Counted from the stretch's first letter, positions 34,340-44,846 are shown. The stretch is 64,000 bases of DNA from Veillonella agrestimuris (GCF_943193065.1 NZ_CALPCS010000005.1:1-64000), one strand, 5' to 3'. Numbers and translations are program-made. Notes: generated by a model from the sequence alone, not told the origin.

Positions 34340-35776
34340 TCAACCTCTCCTCACTACGTCTGTTAATTCTGTGAAAGCCTGCATCTTCTCAGGGTCTTTC
34401 TTACCATCTGTTTCTATACCACTACTAATGTCCACACCAAAAGGCCGCACTGCCCGAATGGCACGTGCTACATTAGTACGATCTATACCGCCAGCCAATA
34501 TGAAGGGCCGATCAAAGTTATCCAAGCTAGACCAATCGAAGATCTCTCCTGTACCACCGCGTTCATCTTTGTGGTATGCATCAAATAACAACATATCTGC
34601 AGCGCTATCGATCCAAGCCGCTGCATCGTCTGCGGTGCGCACTTGAACGGCTTTCCACACCTCTACATCGGTTTGTTCTTTCAAATCTTGAATGAACGCT
34701 TCCTGCTCATCACCATGAAGTTGTACCACATCTAGCCCTACTTCATCTACAATAGAAAGGATATCTTCTAACCGTTCATTAACGAAGACGCCAACAACTT
34801 GAATCGGACGATTCGTTCCTGCCTTCTCTTCTTCTACTCGCAAAGCCTGCACCAAAACACATGCTTGTTCTACCGATACTTGTCGTTTGCTGGGCGCAAA
34901 GACAAGCCCCATGTAGTCTGGCTCATTTGCTACGATGGCAGGGATTGTTTCCACTTGGGAAATGCCACACATTTTAACAGCTGGCTTGTAGTGGATCGGT
35001 CCGTAGAGATACGCCAATTTTTCCACTTTATTAGGCGCCCGCATGAAGCTTTCACCCATGAGGGCCACGCCAATGTTGTTGTCCCTCAACAGTTGGATAT
35101 GTTCCGGCGTTTCAAGACCGCTTTCAGAAACGAAAATAACATCATCATCGACCAATTTTCGAAGGCGAATACTGTTCTGAATGTCGACGGTAAAATCCTT
35201 CAAATTCCGATTATTGACGCCAATAATGCGAGCGCCACAATCAATGGCCATTTGTACTTCCTCTTCATCGTGAGCCTCTACTAAAGAAGATAAACCAAGG
35301 GAATCTGCTAATTCGCGAAATCTTGTCAACGTAGGCACATCGAGGCAAGCACAAATCAATAGAATCGCCGATGCGCCCCATACCTTGGCTTGATAGATTT
35401 GGTACTCATCGATAATGAAGTCCTTCCGCAACACAGGAATCTTCACGGTTTGAGCGATTTCCTCTAAATAGCGTTTGTGCCCTTTGAAAAACTCTGGTTC
35501 AGTTAACACTGAAATAGCCGCTGCACCTGCGGTTTCATACTCTTTAGCGATGTGTAAATAAGGAAAATCTTCTGCAATAATCCCTTTGGAAGGCGATGCT
35601 TTTTTAACTTCACAAATAAAATTAAAATCTTGTTGTCTCAAAGCCTCCTCAAAAGGAAAAGTTGTATCTACATCCATAGCTAGTGCCAACGCTTGTACAT
35701 CCGCTAAGGACTGTTCTTTTTTCTCCGCTTCTACACGTTGTTTGGTAGATTCAATAATTTTATCTAATATCATCAT
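34340..35776 (-). CDS. trpCF: TrpC-TrpF fusion: indole-3-glycerol-phosphate synthase / phosphoribosylanthranilate isomerase
   Basis: 478 aa, two TIM barrels. TrpC (about 1-255): [13 protein letters not shown] with catalytic Glu and Lys, [24 protein letters not shown]. TrpF (about 262-478): [10 protein letters not shown] opens the domain (Cys), [26 protein letters not shown], and the terminal VDISSGIE. Catalyses two successive steps. The fusion is like that of enterobacteria; many Firmicutes have separate genes. The start could be the first or second of two adjacent ATGs. Confidence 0.95.
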   Translation of the reverse strand: MMILDKIIESTKQRVEAEKKEQSLADVQALALAMDVDTTFPFEEALRQQDFNFICEVKKASPSKGIIAEDFPYLHIAKEYETAGAAAISVLTEPEFFKGHKRYLEEIAQTVKIPVLRKDFIIDEYQIYQAKVWGASAILLICACLDVPTLTRFRELADSLGLSSLVEAHDEEEVQMAIDCGARIIGVNNRNLKDFTVDIQNSIRLRKLVDDDVIFVSESGLETPEHIQLLRDNNIGVALMGESFMRAPNKVEKLAYLYGPIHYKPAVKMCGISQVETIPAIVANEPDYMGLVFAPSKRQVSVEQACVLVQALRVEEEKAGTNRPIQVVGVFVNERLEDILSIVDEVGLDVVQLHGDEQEAFIQDLKEQTDVEVWKAVQVRTADDAAAWIDSAADMLLFDAYHKDERGGTGEIFDWSSLDNFDRPFILAGGIDRTNVARAIRAVRPFGVDISSGIETDGKKDPEKMQAFTELTDVVRRG

Positions 35777-35844
35777 TACAATTCCTATATTCGTATATAA
35801 AAGCCTATATAGAGAATATCCCCGCTATATAAACCTGGCCATAC

Positions 35845-36855
35845 TTATACGTTTTGCGTAGTACGCACAAAACGTTCCAATACTTCCAAGGCTTTACCAG
35901 AGTCAATCATATCTTTAGCTATAGCAATGCCTTCTTGAATAGAAATACCGTCTTTCGCTAAGTAAATAGCCATCCCTGCATTGAGGAGGATTGCCGTCCG
36001 TTTACCGCCTTCTTCGCCATTTAATACACGGCGCGTAATCTCTGCATTGAGCACAGCATCTCCGCCTTCTAATTCTTCTTTTCTGGCGTAATCAAAACCG
36101 TAGTCTTTCGGATCAAACTCATAGGATGTAAATTGACCGTTATTAATTTCACAGACATACGTTTTATTGGTGGCTGTAATTTCATCGAGACCATCAAATC
36201 CGTGAACAACCGCACCTCGTTTCACACCTAAATTAGATAATACGCGAGCCAACGGTTCTACCAATGCTTTATCGTAGACGCCCATCAATTCCACAGTAGC
36301 ACCAGCAGGATTAGCTAAAGGTCCCAAAATATTAAATACAGTACGGATCCCTAACGCTTTGCGCACAGGGGCAGCATATTTCATCGCTTGATGATATACA
36401 GGCGCAAACATAAAGCACATGTTTGCATTATTGAGCACGTTGTGATTTTGTGCCCCGTCTAATTCCAATTTCGCACCTAATGCTTCCATTAAATCAGCGG
36501 CACCACATTTGCTAGATACGCTACGATTGCCATGCTTCGCTACAGGTACACCAGCTGCAGCTACGACAAAGCCAGAGGTAGTAGAAATATTGAATGTATT
36601 GGCTTCATCGCCACCAGTACCAACGATTTCAACAACAGGCTTATCATGCGGTACAGAACCTGCTTTCTCACGCATTACCGTAGCAAAGGCTGTAATCTCC
36701 TCTACTGTAGGCCCTTTTGTGGCTAAGGCACATAAAAATCCAGCCATAGGAACCGCATCAACTTCACCAGACATAATTTGATTCATCGTCGATTTAGCTA
36801 AGTCATAAGACAAATCTTGATGATGCGTAATTCTATATAATGCTTCTTCAATCAT
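35845..36855 (-). CDS. trpD: Anthranilate phosphoribosyltransferase
   Basis: Transfers phosphoribosyl from PRPP to anthranilate. 336 aa. PRPP-binding VGTGGDEANTFNISTTSG (about 78-95), KHGNRSVSSKCGAADLMEALG and HGFDGLDE. GAGGTG precedes the ATG. It is a separate gene, not fused with trpG. The 130-nt gap to trpG has no clear terminator. Confidence 0.96.
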   Translation of the reverse strand: MIEEALYRITHHQDLSYDLAKSTMNQIMSGEVDAVPMAGFLCALATKGPTVEEITAFATVMREKAGSVPHDKPVVEIVGTGGDEANTFNISTTSGFVVAAAGVPVAKHGNRSVSSKCGAADLMEALGAKLELDGAQNHNVLNNANMCFMFAPVYHQAMKYAAPVRKALGIRTVFNILGPLANPAGATVELMGVYDKALVEPLARVLSNLGVKRGAVVHGFDGLDEITATNKTYVCEINNGQFTSYEFDPKDYGFDYARKEELEGGDAVLNAEITRRVLNGEEGGKRTAILLNAGMAIYLAKDGISIQEGIAIAKDMIDSGKALEVLERFVRTTQNV

Positions 36856-36987
36856 ACAAGCACCTCTCTCTTCACAGTATATCGTAATGAATCCTATTTA
36901 TAGGAAGCCCTATATTTGGAAAAATTATTAATTCTATCGATCTCTACGTAAGTACTATCTATCTCCATATTTAACTTACAATGATCA

Positions 36988-37554
36988 TTACAGAGATAAG
37001 AAATTGCGAATCATTTGTTCTCCCTCAGGAGTCATAATGGATTCCGGATGGAACTGTACTCCATAAATAGGATAGTCCTTATGTTCCACACTCATTACTT
37101 CTCCGTCATCGGTTACAGACGTAACGATAAGGTCTTCTGGAATCGTATCGTCCACAATAGCTAGGGAGTGATAACGAGCTACGAGAAATTCTTCGGGAAT
37201 ATGAGCGAGAATCTTGGACGGTGTTACTTGTTTAGCTACGCTTTGTTTACCGTGCATAACTTGTTTCGCATATGACACAGTGCCACCAAAGACTTCACCA
37301 ATAGCTTGATGCCCAAGGCATACGCCTAATATAGGAAATTCGCCTTTACATTCTCGTAACAAGTCTTCATAAACCCCTGCATCTGCTGGGCGACCAGGAC
37401 CAGGAGACAAAATAACATAATCCGGTTTTAATGCTCTAATCTCATCAACCGTCAATTCATCACTGCGGATGACTTTGATGTCAGGATTAATAGATCCTAC
37501 TAATTGATACAAATTAAAAGAAAAGCTATCATAATTATCTATAAGGAGTACCAT
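36988..37554 (-). CDS. trpG: Anthranilate synthase component II (glutamine amidotransferase)
   Basis: 188 aa class I amidotransferase supplying ammonia to TrpE; it may also serve PabB. LLIDNYDSFSFNLYQ start, catalytic Cys in GVCLGHQAIGE, His and Glu in GVQFHPESI. Its ATG overlaps the trpE stop by one base (TAATG), with AGGAGG inside trpE. Confidence 0.95.
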   Translation of the reverse strand: MVLLIDNYDSFSFNLYQLVGSINPDIKVIRSDELTVDEIRALKPDYVILSPGPGRPADAGVYEDLLRECKGEFPILGVCLGHQAIGEVFGGTVSYAKQVMHGKQSVAKQVTPSKILAHIPEEFLVARYHSLAIVDDTIPEDLIVTSVTDDGEVMSVEHKDYPIYGVQFHPESIMTPEGEQMIRNFLSL

Positions 37555-39020
37555 TATTCTACCTCCTGCGCTTTCGTAATAGCCGTCATCATAGACTGTG
37601 CTTTATAAGTCGTTTCATTGTATTCATTTTCTGGTACGCTATCTCGAACAATACCACCACCAGAACGTACAAAAACGCGACCTTCTTTATGCATGGCCAT
37701 GCGAATGCCAATACACACATCCATATTGCCAGCAAAGTCAATGTACCCTACTGCACCACCATAGACGCCACGAGGGCTTTTTTCTAACTCATGGAGTATT
37801 TCTAAGGCTCTAATTTTAGGCGCTCCTGACAAAGTACCTGCGGGCAATGTAGCACCAATAGCATCTAGTGCATCATAGCCGTCTTGAATATCTCCTGTTA
37901 CAGTACTCGTAATATGGATAACGTGAGAAAAGCGTTGTAACTGATGAAGTGCCTCCACCTTAACACTGCCAAATTTAGAGATCTTGCCTAAATCATTACG
38001 CCCCAAATCAACAAGCATATTATGTTCGGCCAATTCTTTTTCATCGTTAATGAGCTTTTGTTCAATAGCCAGGTCTTCCATTTCCGTTTTGCCTCGCGGC
38101 ATAGTACCAGCAATAGGGAATGTATATAATTTACCATCTGTCAGCTTCACCAACGTTTCAGGGGAAGCGCCTGTCAGCTCTACGTCACCACCCGATAAAT
38201 AGAACATATATGGCGACGGATTAATCGTGCGCAGCACGCGATAAGCATTGAGCAAACTACCTTCAAATTGCGCTTCTCTCCGATTAGATAGAACGGCTTG
38301 GAAAATATCCCCTTCTTTGATGTAATGCTGTACGGTCCGCACGGTGTCTTCAAATTCGTCTTTTGTAAATTCACCAGTAAATTCAGATTTCAGTACGCCT
38401 TTAGGAATATCTGCCTCTTGTCCATGCACGACTAAATCGGCAAGAGCTTTCAGTTCTAGTTCTGCTTTATAGTAATTGCGTTCTATATCATCAGTAGAAA
38501 TATTGGCAATTAGGTAGATTTTATTTTTATAATGATCAAAGGCAATGACTTTATCGAACAACATTAAGTCCACATCATTTACCATTGCGGGATCATCATC
38601 TGGTATAGGAAAATCAAGAGTCGGTTCAATATAGCGAATATATTCACACCCGAAATACCCTACAAAACCACCAGTAAAAGTTGGTAATTCTTCTAAGCGA
38701 GGACTTTTATATTGCCCTAAGATCGCTCGAATTTCTGCTGCTGGGTCATCACAAGGAAATGTACGGGTTACACTATCTTTGATAGTCATAACGTGATTCT
38801 TGCAGAAAATCTCTAATTTCGGATCGTATCCAAGGAATGAATAGCGCCCCCAGTGGTTGCTGTTATCCGCACTTTCTAACAAATAGGTGTGACTCGATAC
38901 TTGTTTTAGTGCCTTTAACACACTGATAGGAGTACGTATATCAGATAGAATCTCCATATATACAGGAACAATATCATAGCCTTGGGCTATAGATTTTACA
39001 CGGTCTATACTCGGTTGAAT
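37554..39020 (-). CDS. trpE: Anthranilate synthase component I
   Basis: Converts chorismate plus ammonia to anthranilate. 488 aa. N-terminal LLESADNSNHWGRYSF carries the Trp feedback-binding LLES. Chorismate-binding domain includes GDIFQAVLSNR, SPYMFYL, SPETLVK and the C-terminal GGGIVRDSVPENEY. ATG at 39020 follows GGAGG. First gene of trpE-G-D-CF-B-A. Confidence 0.96.
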   Translation of the reverse strand: MQPSIDRVKSIAQGYDIVPVYMEILSDIRTPISVLKALKQVSSHTYLLESADNSNHWGRYSFLGYDPKLEIFCKNHVMTIKDSVTRTFPCDDPAAEIRAILGQYKSPRLEELPTFTGGFVGYFGCEYIRYIEPTLDFPIPDDDPAMVNDVDLMLFDKVIAFDHYKNKIYLIANISTDDIERNYYKAELELKALADLVVHGQEADIPKGVLKSEFTGEFTKDEFEDTVRTVQHYIKEGDIFQAVLSNRREAQFEGSLLNAYRVLRTINPSPYMFYLSGGDVELTGASPETLVKLTDGKLYTFPIAGTMPRGKTEMEDLAIEQKLINDEKELAEHNMLVDLGRNDLGKISKFGSVKVEALHQLQRFSHVIHITSTVTGDIQDGYDALDAIGATLPAGTLSGAPKIRALEILHELEKSPRGVYGGAVGYIDFAGNMDVCIGIRMAMHKEGRVFVRSGGGIVRDSVPENEYNETTYKAQSMMTAITKAQEVE

Positions 39021-39050
39021 CATAAGAACCTCCATCTGGCCTTAGCCAAC

Positions 39051-39423
39051 AAAAAAACTCGCCCATGACAATATAACGTCAAGGACGAGTTTATAGTTCT
39101 ATATATAGGGTCAACATGACATCATCAAATGACCATTCCGCCATGTTCCCATTGCGACCTATAAATCGCGGTACCACCTTGTTTGAATGCACTGCATTCC
39201 CCTTTGCAGGATACTAACATATCCCTCACGATTAACGCTCATGTAACGTCGCACCATACTAAGAATGTTCATTGTGAAAGCCATTCCGTTCCCTGCGCCC
39301 TCGGTGGTCCATTTAATAAGCTGCGTACTACGGGTTCTCAGCTAGTCCCGCTCTCTGTGAGTGCATATCCTATTTTTATCTCCACCTCATCGGTTTAAAT
39401 AGGCGAGTATTAAATTATGGTTT
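39051..39423 (-). promoter_or_regulatory. T-box leader of the trp operon
   Basis: T-box core AAGGTGGTACCGCGA (39166-39180, minus strand). Terminator hairpin 39055-39069 with 39078-39092, then U7. Candidate specifier UGG at 39309-39311, followed by A. This gives tRNA-Trp control of trpE-G-D-CF-B-A. Confidence 0.92.
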
Positions 39424-39424
39424 A

Positions 39425-39454
39425 ATTATACGAGTTCTATAGAATGAAAGTCAA
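39425..39454 (-). promoter_or_regulatory. trp operon promoter
   Basis: TTGACT (39449-39454) - 18 nt - TATAAT (39425-39430) on the minus strand, immediately before the T-box leader. Confidence 0.75.
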
Positions 39455-39605
39455 GAATAGATATTTTTCTTTTTTTGAGAATTCAAGATATACTATATAG
39501 AGAAAGACATCCTTTACTATATAAAATATGTTCGTTACAAATGAGCCATACCCATATACTAATCATATAAATATGGCAATCATATATCAAAGAAAAGGCA
39601 TGCTT

Positions 39606-40784
39606 ATGGAAACTTGGAAACAAACAGTATATATCTGCTTAGTCTGTGTATTTTTTACATCATTCGGGGTCAGCCAATTAGCACCGGTCCTCCCCCTTTA
39701 TTTTCACGAATTAGGGGTATACACGCCAGAATCGCTATCTCTCTGGTCTGGTCTCGCAACGGGTATTACCTTCCTCATTGTAGGCCTAGTAGCACCCTTT
39801 TGGGGACGATTAGCAGATAAAAAGGGGCGAAAAATTACATTAATCCGTTCTAGCTTTGGAATGGCATTATGCAATATATTGATTGCCTTTCAATGGACAC
39901 CGGAAGGGGTCGTTCTCATGCGTTTATTACAAGGGTTTGTAAGCGGCTTTTACACGGCCAGCATTACTCTTATCGCATCGGAAGCACCGCTCAACAAAAC
40001 AGGCTGGGCTCTAGGGTTATTGGCGTCAGCAAACTTAGCGGGCTCCCTCATTGGGCCTAGCCTCGGTGGCTATATCGCAGATACAGTAGGCATCCGCAAT
40101 AGCTTTATCATCGTCGGTGTTCTCATGGCGTTAGCAGGCTTATTAGCAACTCGATTTATTCACGAAAACTACGTACCCAAAACAAATCCTGAAATGTTGA
40201 GCCCATCGAAACTGAAAGCTCGTATTCCTGATGTTTCAGGACTCCTTTCTCTTTACGTAGCATCCTTTATTTACGCACTCTGCATTATGTCTTTGCAACC
40301 CGTCATCGCCGTGTATATTAGAGGCATTGTACCGTCAAATACGGAAAATCTAGCCTTCATTGCTGGCGCCGTATTTTCTGCTATGGGTATTGCTCAACTA
40401 CTCAGCAGTTCTCCTTTAGGACGCTTAGTGGATCGCATTGGGCCCCGTAAAGTCCTTGTGGCCTCCCTCATCTATGTAGGGCTACTCAACATTCCACAAG
40501 CCTATGTAGACACAGTATACGAACTAGCGGTCATTCGCTTTTTTCAAGGCTTCGGCTTAGGCGGTATGTTACCGGCTCTAAATACGTATCTATCGTCGAA
40601 AACACCACGGGAACTGACAGGACAAGTCTTCGCCTATAACCAATCATGTTTATTCTTCGGTTACTTCCTCGGCGCTGTAGGCGGTGCTAGTCTCATGGCT
40701 TGGCTCGGCTTTACCACTTTATTCTGGGTAAGTGGTGCTTTATTTATTACTGCAGCCCTGTGGATCTGGTGGCGCCTAACATAA
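39606..40784 (+). CDS. MFS transporter, multidrug-efflux type
   Basis: 392 aa with 12 predicted membrane segments. Motif A GRLADKKGRKITLIRSS after TM2 (about 67-83), an IGPSLGGYIAD motif C-like stretch near TM5 (proton antiporters), and a second-half GRLVDRIGPRKV repeat of motif A. Substrate unknown. The start is chosen at 39606 (METWKQ) with AAGG 8 nt upstream; ATG at 39600 is also possible. Divergent from the trp operon. Confidence 0.85.
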   Translation: METWKQTVYICLVCVFFTSFGVSQLAPVLPLYFHELGVYTPESLSLWSGLATGITFLIVGLVAPFWGRLADKKGRKITLIRSSFGMALCNILIAFQWTPEGVVLMRLLQGFVSGFYTASITLIASEAPLNKTGWALGLLASANLAGSLIGPSLGGYIADTVGIRNSFIIVGVLMALAGLLATRFIHENYVPKTNPEMLSPSKLKARIPDVSGLLSLYVASFIYALCIMSLQPVIAVYIRGIVPSNTENLAFIAGAVFSAMGIAQLLSSSPLGRLVDRIGPRKVLVASLIYVGLLNIPQAYVDTVYELAVIRFFQGFGLGGMLPALNTYLSSKTPRELTGQVFAYNQSCLFFGYFLGAVGGASLMAWLGFTTLFWVSGALFITAALWIWWRLT

Positions 40785-40836
40785 TTGAACGTTTTATACT
40801 AATCCCCTCTCTAACGAACTGAATAGAAAGCAAAAC

Positions 40837-40878
40837 AAGCACTATCATCATGGATTTGCTCCATTCGTGATAGTGCTT
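40837..40878. terminator. Bidirectional terminator between convergent transporter genes
   Basis: 11-bp stem AAGCACTATCA / TGATAGTGCTT with a long loop that pairs further, then a T5 tract. Confidence 0.82.
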
Positions 40879-40882
40879 ATTT

Positions 40883-41821
40883 TTAATTATCTTTAGTTGC
40901 TAAATGCCCCTTGATTTCCGCTTTCAAGGAACGCTGTCTTTCAAAAGCGATAATAAGAACGGTAAGGATGATAAGGCTCATCCCGATGAGACCAGTAGTG
41001 GTAAATTCATTACCTAGTAGAACCCAACTAAGTAACGCCGCTGATATGGGTTCTACGGAGGATAAAATGGAGCCCGTTACAGGGCCAACCCGTTTCACCC
41101 CTTCTAAGTAAGCCGTAAAGGACACGATGGTTCCCAAAAAGAGAACATTAAAGAGGCCTATGCCAGTCCAAATATCCCAGTCCGCATACGAGTGGGGTTG
41201 ATGGAATACTACACCTACAATTATACCGCTAATGAGCATCCCAAATCCGACAACAGGAATGGTGCCATAAGTAGATAATAATCGTACCGGCGATACACTA
41301 TAAATGGCTACCCCTAGGGCAGATAAAAGCCCCCAGAACAATACATCTAAGTGGATACTTTCAAAGGAAAGGCCTTCTTGTAACATTAACAATATGGTTC
41401 CCACTAGCGCAAGAATGATGGATATAATCTCTCCCCCTGTAGGCCGTTTGCCATAGCGCAATAGCAAATACACAATAATCATGGACGGCGCCAAATATTG
41501 CAGTACCGTAGCGATACCAGCGCCAGCGATAACGATGGAGCGAAAATACGTATATTGGCACATAGCCATACCGAAAAGGCCAAAAATGACGAGCCAACAA
41601 AAATCTCGTGTATTACGGAGCACATCAAATACGGCACTCCCTTGTCGAATCCAGCCATATACAACCATTAACAAGCCCGCTCCAATGAGGCGTACCGTAA
41701 TGAGCCATTCCAGATTCATATGCCGATAATTGCCAAGAAACTGCACAGACGTGCCAGACAAACCCCACAATATAGCCCCTAATAAGGTAAGACCGATACC
41801 AATCCATTGATAACGACTCAT
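40883..41821 (-). CDS. EamA-family (DMT) transporter
   Basis: 312 aa with ten membrane segments in two EamA repeats: first GAILWGLSGTSVQFLG (about 15), second LFWGLLSALGVAIYSVSP (about 155) with GTIVSFTAYLEGVKRVGPVTGSI... near the end, where the conserved Pro/Ser pattern SVEPISAALLS is seen. Likely metabolite or amino-acid exporter; substrate unknown. It lies 9 nt downstream of yhcH on the minus strand, so probably one operon. Confidence 0.85.
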   Translation of the reverse strand: MSRYQWIGIGLTLLGAILWGLSGTSVQFLGNYRHMNLEWLITVRLIGAGLLMVVYGWIRQGSAVFDVLRNTRDFCWLVIFGLFGMAMCQYTYFRSIVIAGAGIATVLQYLAPSMIIVYLLLRYGKRPTGGEIISIILALVGTILLMLQEGLSFESIHLDVLFWGLLSALGVAIYSVSPVRLLSTYGTIPVVGFGMLISGIIVGVVFHQPHSYADWDIWTGIGLFNVLFLGTIVSFTAYLEGVKRVGPVTGSILSSVEPISAALLSWVLLGNEFTTTGLIGMSLIILTVLIIAFERQRSLKAEIKGHLATKDN

Positions 41822-41830
41822 GCTACACTC

Positions 41831-42304
41831 CTACTCATCTAATAACGACACATGCACCTTTACTACCACCTTACGAATCGCCATAGGCTCTTTCACGGCT
41901 AATAAGGGACGGTGAATATCGGACGGGAAAAATACAGTATAATACCCTTCTGGACAATGAATTAGCCCTTCGTCTTTCGCTTCATTAGGATAGAAATAGG
42001 CATCTCGTTCCGGATATGATTCCACTGGCTTTATAAGGTCCCGATCAACAAAGAACCCCATATTCTCCTCGCCACGCACCATAAATTGAATGTCAATATA
42101 CTCCTTGTGCGACTCCGGCTTCGTTGCAGCAAACTCCTTCGTCTCCACATCATCTACATTAGCGTACATCAAGGTGCCTTCAATTTCGTGACGCCCCCCT
42201 GAAAGCTTCGTTAAATCCGTATGTTTTAAAAAGTCTAAGGCCCGAATGATAGCCTTCGGATAGCCCATTTTAGTGTAATCTGCGTGTATGGAAGAGAAAA
42301 ACAT
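41831..42304 (-). CDS. YhcH/YjgK/YiaL family protein
   Basis: 157-aa cupin-like protein of the EbgC/YhcH family, of which some members are sialic-acid anomerases or sugar-processing accessory proteins. Features: HEIEGTLMYANVDDVET, SHKEYIDIQFMVRGEE (metal-binding His and Glu), FYPNEAKDEGLIHC and FFPSDIHRP (metal His). ATG at 42304 follows AAGGA. It forms a probable operon with the EamA transporter, perhaps for a sugar acid. No sialate catabolic genes are nearby. Confidence 0.85.
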   Translation of the reverse strand: MFFSSIHADYTKMGYPKAIIRALDFLKHTDLTKLSGGRHEIEGTLMYANVDDVETKEFAATKPESHKEYIDIQFMVRGEENMGFFVDRDLIKPVESYPERDAYFYPNEAKDEGLIHCPEGYYTVFFPSDIHRPLLAVKEPMAIRKVVVKVHVSLLDE

Positions 42305-42411
42305 GGTTAGTCCTTTCTTATCATCACCAAACATCATAAATATTTATATTTATTATAACTCTAATACACATAGTAATAAAGGTATCAATACCAATAGAAA
42401 GGACAAACAAA

Positions 42412-42438
42412 CCCTCCGTACGCTACATATACGGAGGG
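42412..42438 (-). terminator. Terminator of the EF-G-like gene
   Basis: Perfect 9-bp GC-rich stem CCCTCCGTA / TACGGAGGG, followed leftwards by TTTGTTTG on the minus strand. It lies 124 nt past the stop. Confidence 0.6.
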
Positions 42439-42561
42439 CTCGCAAAATACTATTCAGTTTTATGACATGATGTCGATGTGTTACATGTAACTATATTCAT
42501 ATAGTTGTACATGTGCTTGTAATACTTTCTTAACGTGGACTGATTTGTAGTGCTTTCTACA

Positions 42562-44631
42562 TTACTCACTTTGTTTCTTATAATTGGCGATGATAGCATC
42601 CGCTTCTTTATGAGGAACTTCTTCATAGCTGTAGAATTGACGGTTAAATACGCCTTGTCCTTGTGTTATAGAACGTAAACTTGTCACATAGTCTGACATT
42701 TCTGCCAACGGCACTTGTGCTTTTACAACGGAAATACCTGGCAGTTCACTTTGTTCCATGCCTAATACGCGACCTCTTCGGCTATTTAGATCACCCATGA
42801 TATCACCCATGCAAGCGTCAGGAGCAAATACATTGACCTCATAGATTGGTTCTAATAGAATTGGTTTCGCCTTTGGAATCACATCCTTGATGGCCTGTGA
42901 CGTAGCGACTTTAAATGCTAACTCAGAGGAGTCTACTGAATGGTAGGATCCATCTAAGAGAGTCACTTGCACGCCAATCATTGGATAGCCAGCAATTAGG
43001 CCTTTTTCTAGGGTTTCTTTGGCACCCTTCTCCACTGCCGGAATATATTGCCGCGGTACAGCACCGCCAAAAATCTTGTCTACGAAAGCAAACTCTTCAC
43101 CATCATATAATGGATCAACTTGGATTTTTACATGACCATATTGTCCGTGACCGCCACTTTGTTTTTTATATTTCGATTCTGTTTCTGCAGAACCCTTAAT
43201 CGTTTCGCGATACGGAATATATAGGTCAACCAAGTTAGCTTGTACGCCATATTTGCGATCCATTTTGTTTAGAATATGTTCCAAATGAACTTCGCCCATA
43301 CATTCTACTTGTAACTGGCGAGCTTCAGGATTTCTCACAACTACACAAGTTGGATCTTCTTCTGCGATTTTAGCGATAGCACTAGCTAGTTTTTCCTCCT
43401 CACCTTTTTTTACTGGTTCCATAGCCACAGTATACAACGGTTGAGGGAATCGAATAGGGTCATACTTCACCTTAAAATCAGCAGATGTTAATGTATCACC
43501 AGTTCGTGCATTAGGTAATTTCGGTATCACTACGATATCCCCTACTTTTGCGGAAGTGACTGGAATTTGTTGCTTCCCAATAAGGGTAACCATCTTACTC
43601 CATTTTTCTTCGCTATCCTGGTTTACATCAAATAGTCGGTCCCCTTCTGTTAATTCTCCTGAAAAAATGCGTACAAAGCTTTGTTTACCTGCAAAAGGGT
43701 CTAACAATGTTTTGAATACGAATGCGGTCAATGGTTTGTCTACATGAACAACACATGGTTCACCACTATCTACTAATGTGGCAGTCATTACCTTTTTAGT
43801 AGCATCTGGCATATACCGAATCATTCGATCCAATACTTGATCGAGCCCAATTCGAGCTGTGGCACTACCACACATAATTGGGCATACACGGCCGGTAAGC
43901 ATCCCTTCCCGTAGACCTTGGCGAATTTCTTCTAATGAAAGTTCTTCGCCTTCTAAATATTTTTCCAACAATTCGTCGCTACCTTCAGCCGCGGCTTCTA
44001 CGGCTAATTCCCGTATTTCTTGAGCCTTTTCCATAAGATGAGCTGGTACAGCGACCTCGGTTGGTTGGCCGTCCTTATATATAAACGCAGTCATTTTAGC
44101 TACGTCTATAACACCTTCAAAACTTTCACCATCACCAATAGGAATTTGCAATGGCATAATAGCCTTGCCAAATAGCTCGCGCATCCGTTCAATAGTACCG
44201 AAGAAATCGGCACCAGGAACGTCCATTTTATTGATGAAAGCCATGCGGGGCATTTGTAGTTCCACGGCATATTCCCAAGCTCGTATTGTATCCGTTTCCA
44301 CACCAGATGTTGCAGATAATACCATCAACATACCATCACAAGCACGGAGCGCTGCGCGAACTTCGCCATGGAACTCGTTATAGCCAGGTGTATCAATGAA
44401 ATTCACCTTGTGATCTTTCCATTCGCAAGGCGCCATCCCTAACTGAATGGTCACATTCCGTTTGATCTCCTCTGGCTCAAAATCCATAATATGCTTATTA
44501 TCTTGACCTCGACCTACAAAATCGACGCCACCAGACGTTAATAGCAAAGATTCAACGAGTGCTGTTTTGCCTGCCCCATCATGAGACACTACAGCTACAT
44601 TACGAATGTGGTTACTGCCATACTCTTTCAT
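42562..44631 (-). CDS. EF-G-like translational GTPase (EF-G-2 type)
   Basis: 689 aa with full EF-G domain order: GTPase domain (G1 SHDGAGKTAL at about 16-25; G3 DTPGYNEF; G4 NKMD), domain II, III, IV (GGHGQYGHVKIQV region) and V. The canonical DTPGH has Tyr for the catalytic His, and RGITI reads RNVTI, as in the EF-G-2/'EF-G-like' paralogues whose role is unclear. It is probably not the housekeeping EF-G, which would normally lie in the str operon. It appears monocistronic. Confidence 0.88.
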   Translation of the reverse strand: MKEYGSNHIRNVAVVSHDGAGKTALVESLLLTSGGVDFVGRGQDNKHIMDFEPEEIKRNVTIQLGMAPCEWKDHKVNFIDTPGYNEFHGEVRAALRACDGMLMVLSATSGVETDTIRAWEYAVELQMPRMAFINKMDVPGADFFGTIERMRELFGKAIMPLQIPIGDGESFEGVIDVAKMTAFIYKDGQPTEVAVPAHLMEKAQEIRELAVEAAAEGSDELLEKYLEGEELSLEEIRQGLREGMLTGRVCPIMCGSATARIGLDQVLDRMIRYMPDATKKVMTATLVDSGEPCVVHVDKPLTAFVFKTLLDPFAGKQSFVRIFSGELTEGDRLFDVNQDSEEKWSKMVTLIGKQQIPVTSAKVGDIVVIPKLPNARTGDTLTSADFKVKYDPIRFPQPLYTVAMEPVKKGEEEKLASAIAKIAEEDPTCVVVRNPEARQLQVECMGEVHLEHILNKMDRKYGVQANLVDLYIPYRETIKGSAETESKYKKQSGGHGQYGHVKIQVDPLYDGEEFAFVDKIFGGAVPRQYIPAVEKGAKETLEKGLIAGYPMIGVQVTLLDGSYHSVDSSELAFKVATSQAIKDVIPKAKPILLEPIYEVNVFAPDACMGDIMGDLNSRRGRVLGMEQSELPGISVVKAQVPLAEMSDYVTSLRSITQGQGVFNRQFYSYEEVPHKEADAIIANYKKQSE

Positions 44632-44746
44632 CGGAATCGCCTCCTTACAAGAAATTCATTCTCTTGTAATATAATTTCGCCATTAATCGGTAAAAGTCCT
44701 TTTTTAACCGAAAGTAAGATTATCGAACCGCATCACAGCAAAACAA

Positions 44747-44787
44747 AAAGCCTACAAACTTAAGTTGAACCTAAGTTTGTAGGCTTT
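44747..44787 (-). terminator. Terminator of hydE
   Basis: Perfect 16-bp stem AAAGCCTACAAACTTA / TAAGTTTGTAGGCTTT with A-rich left flank. Confidence 0.88.
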
Positions 44788-44846
44788 ATATGTATATTAC
44801 TTTATCAAAGACGAGTTATTACCGATTCACATAAGATATGCAATCA

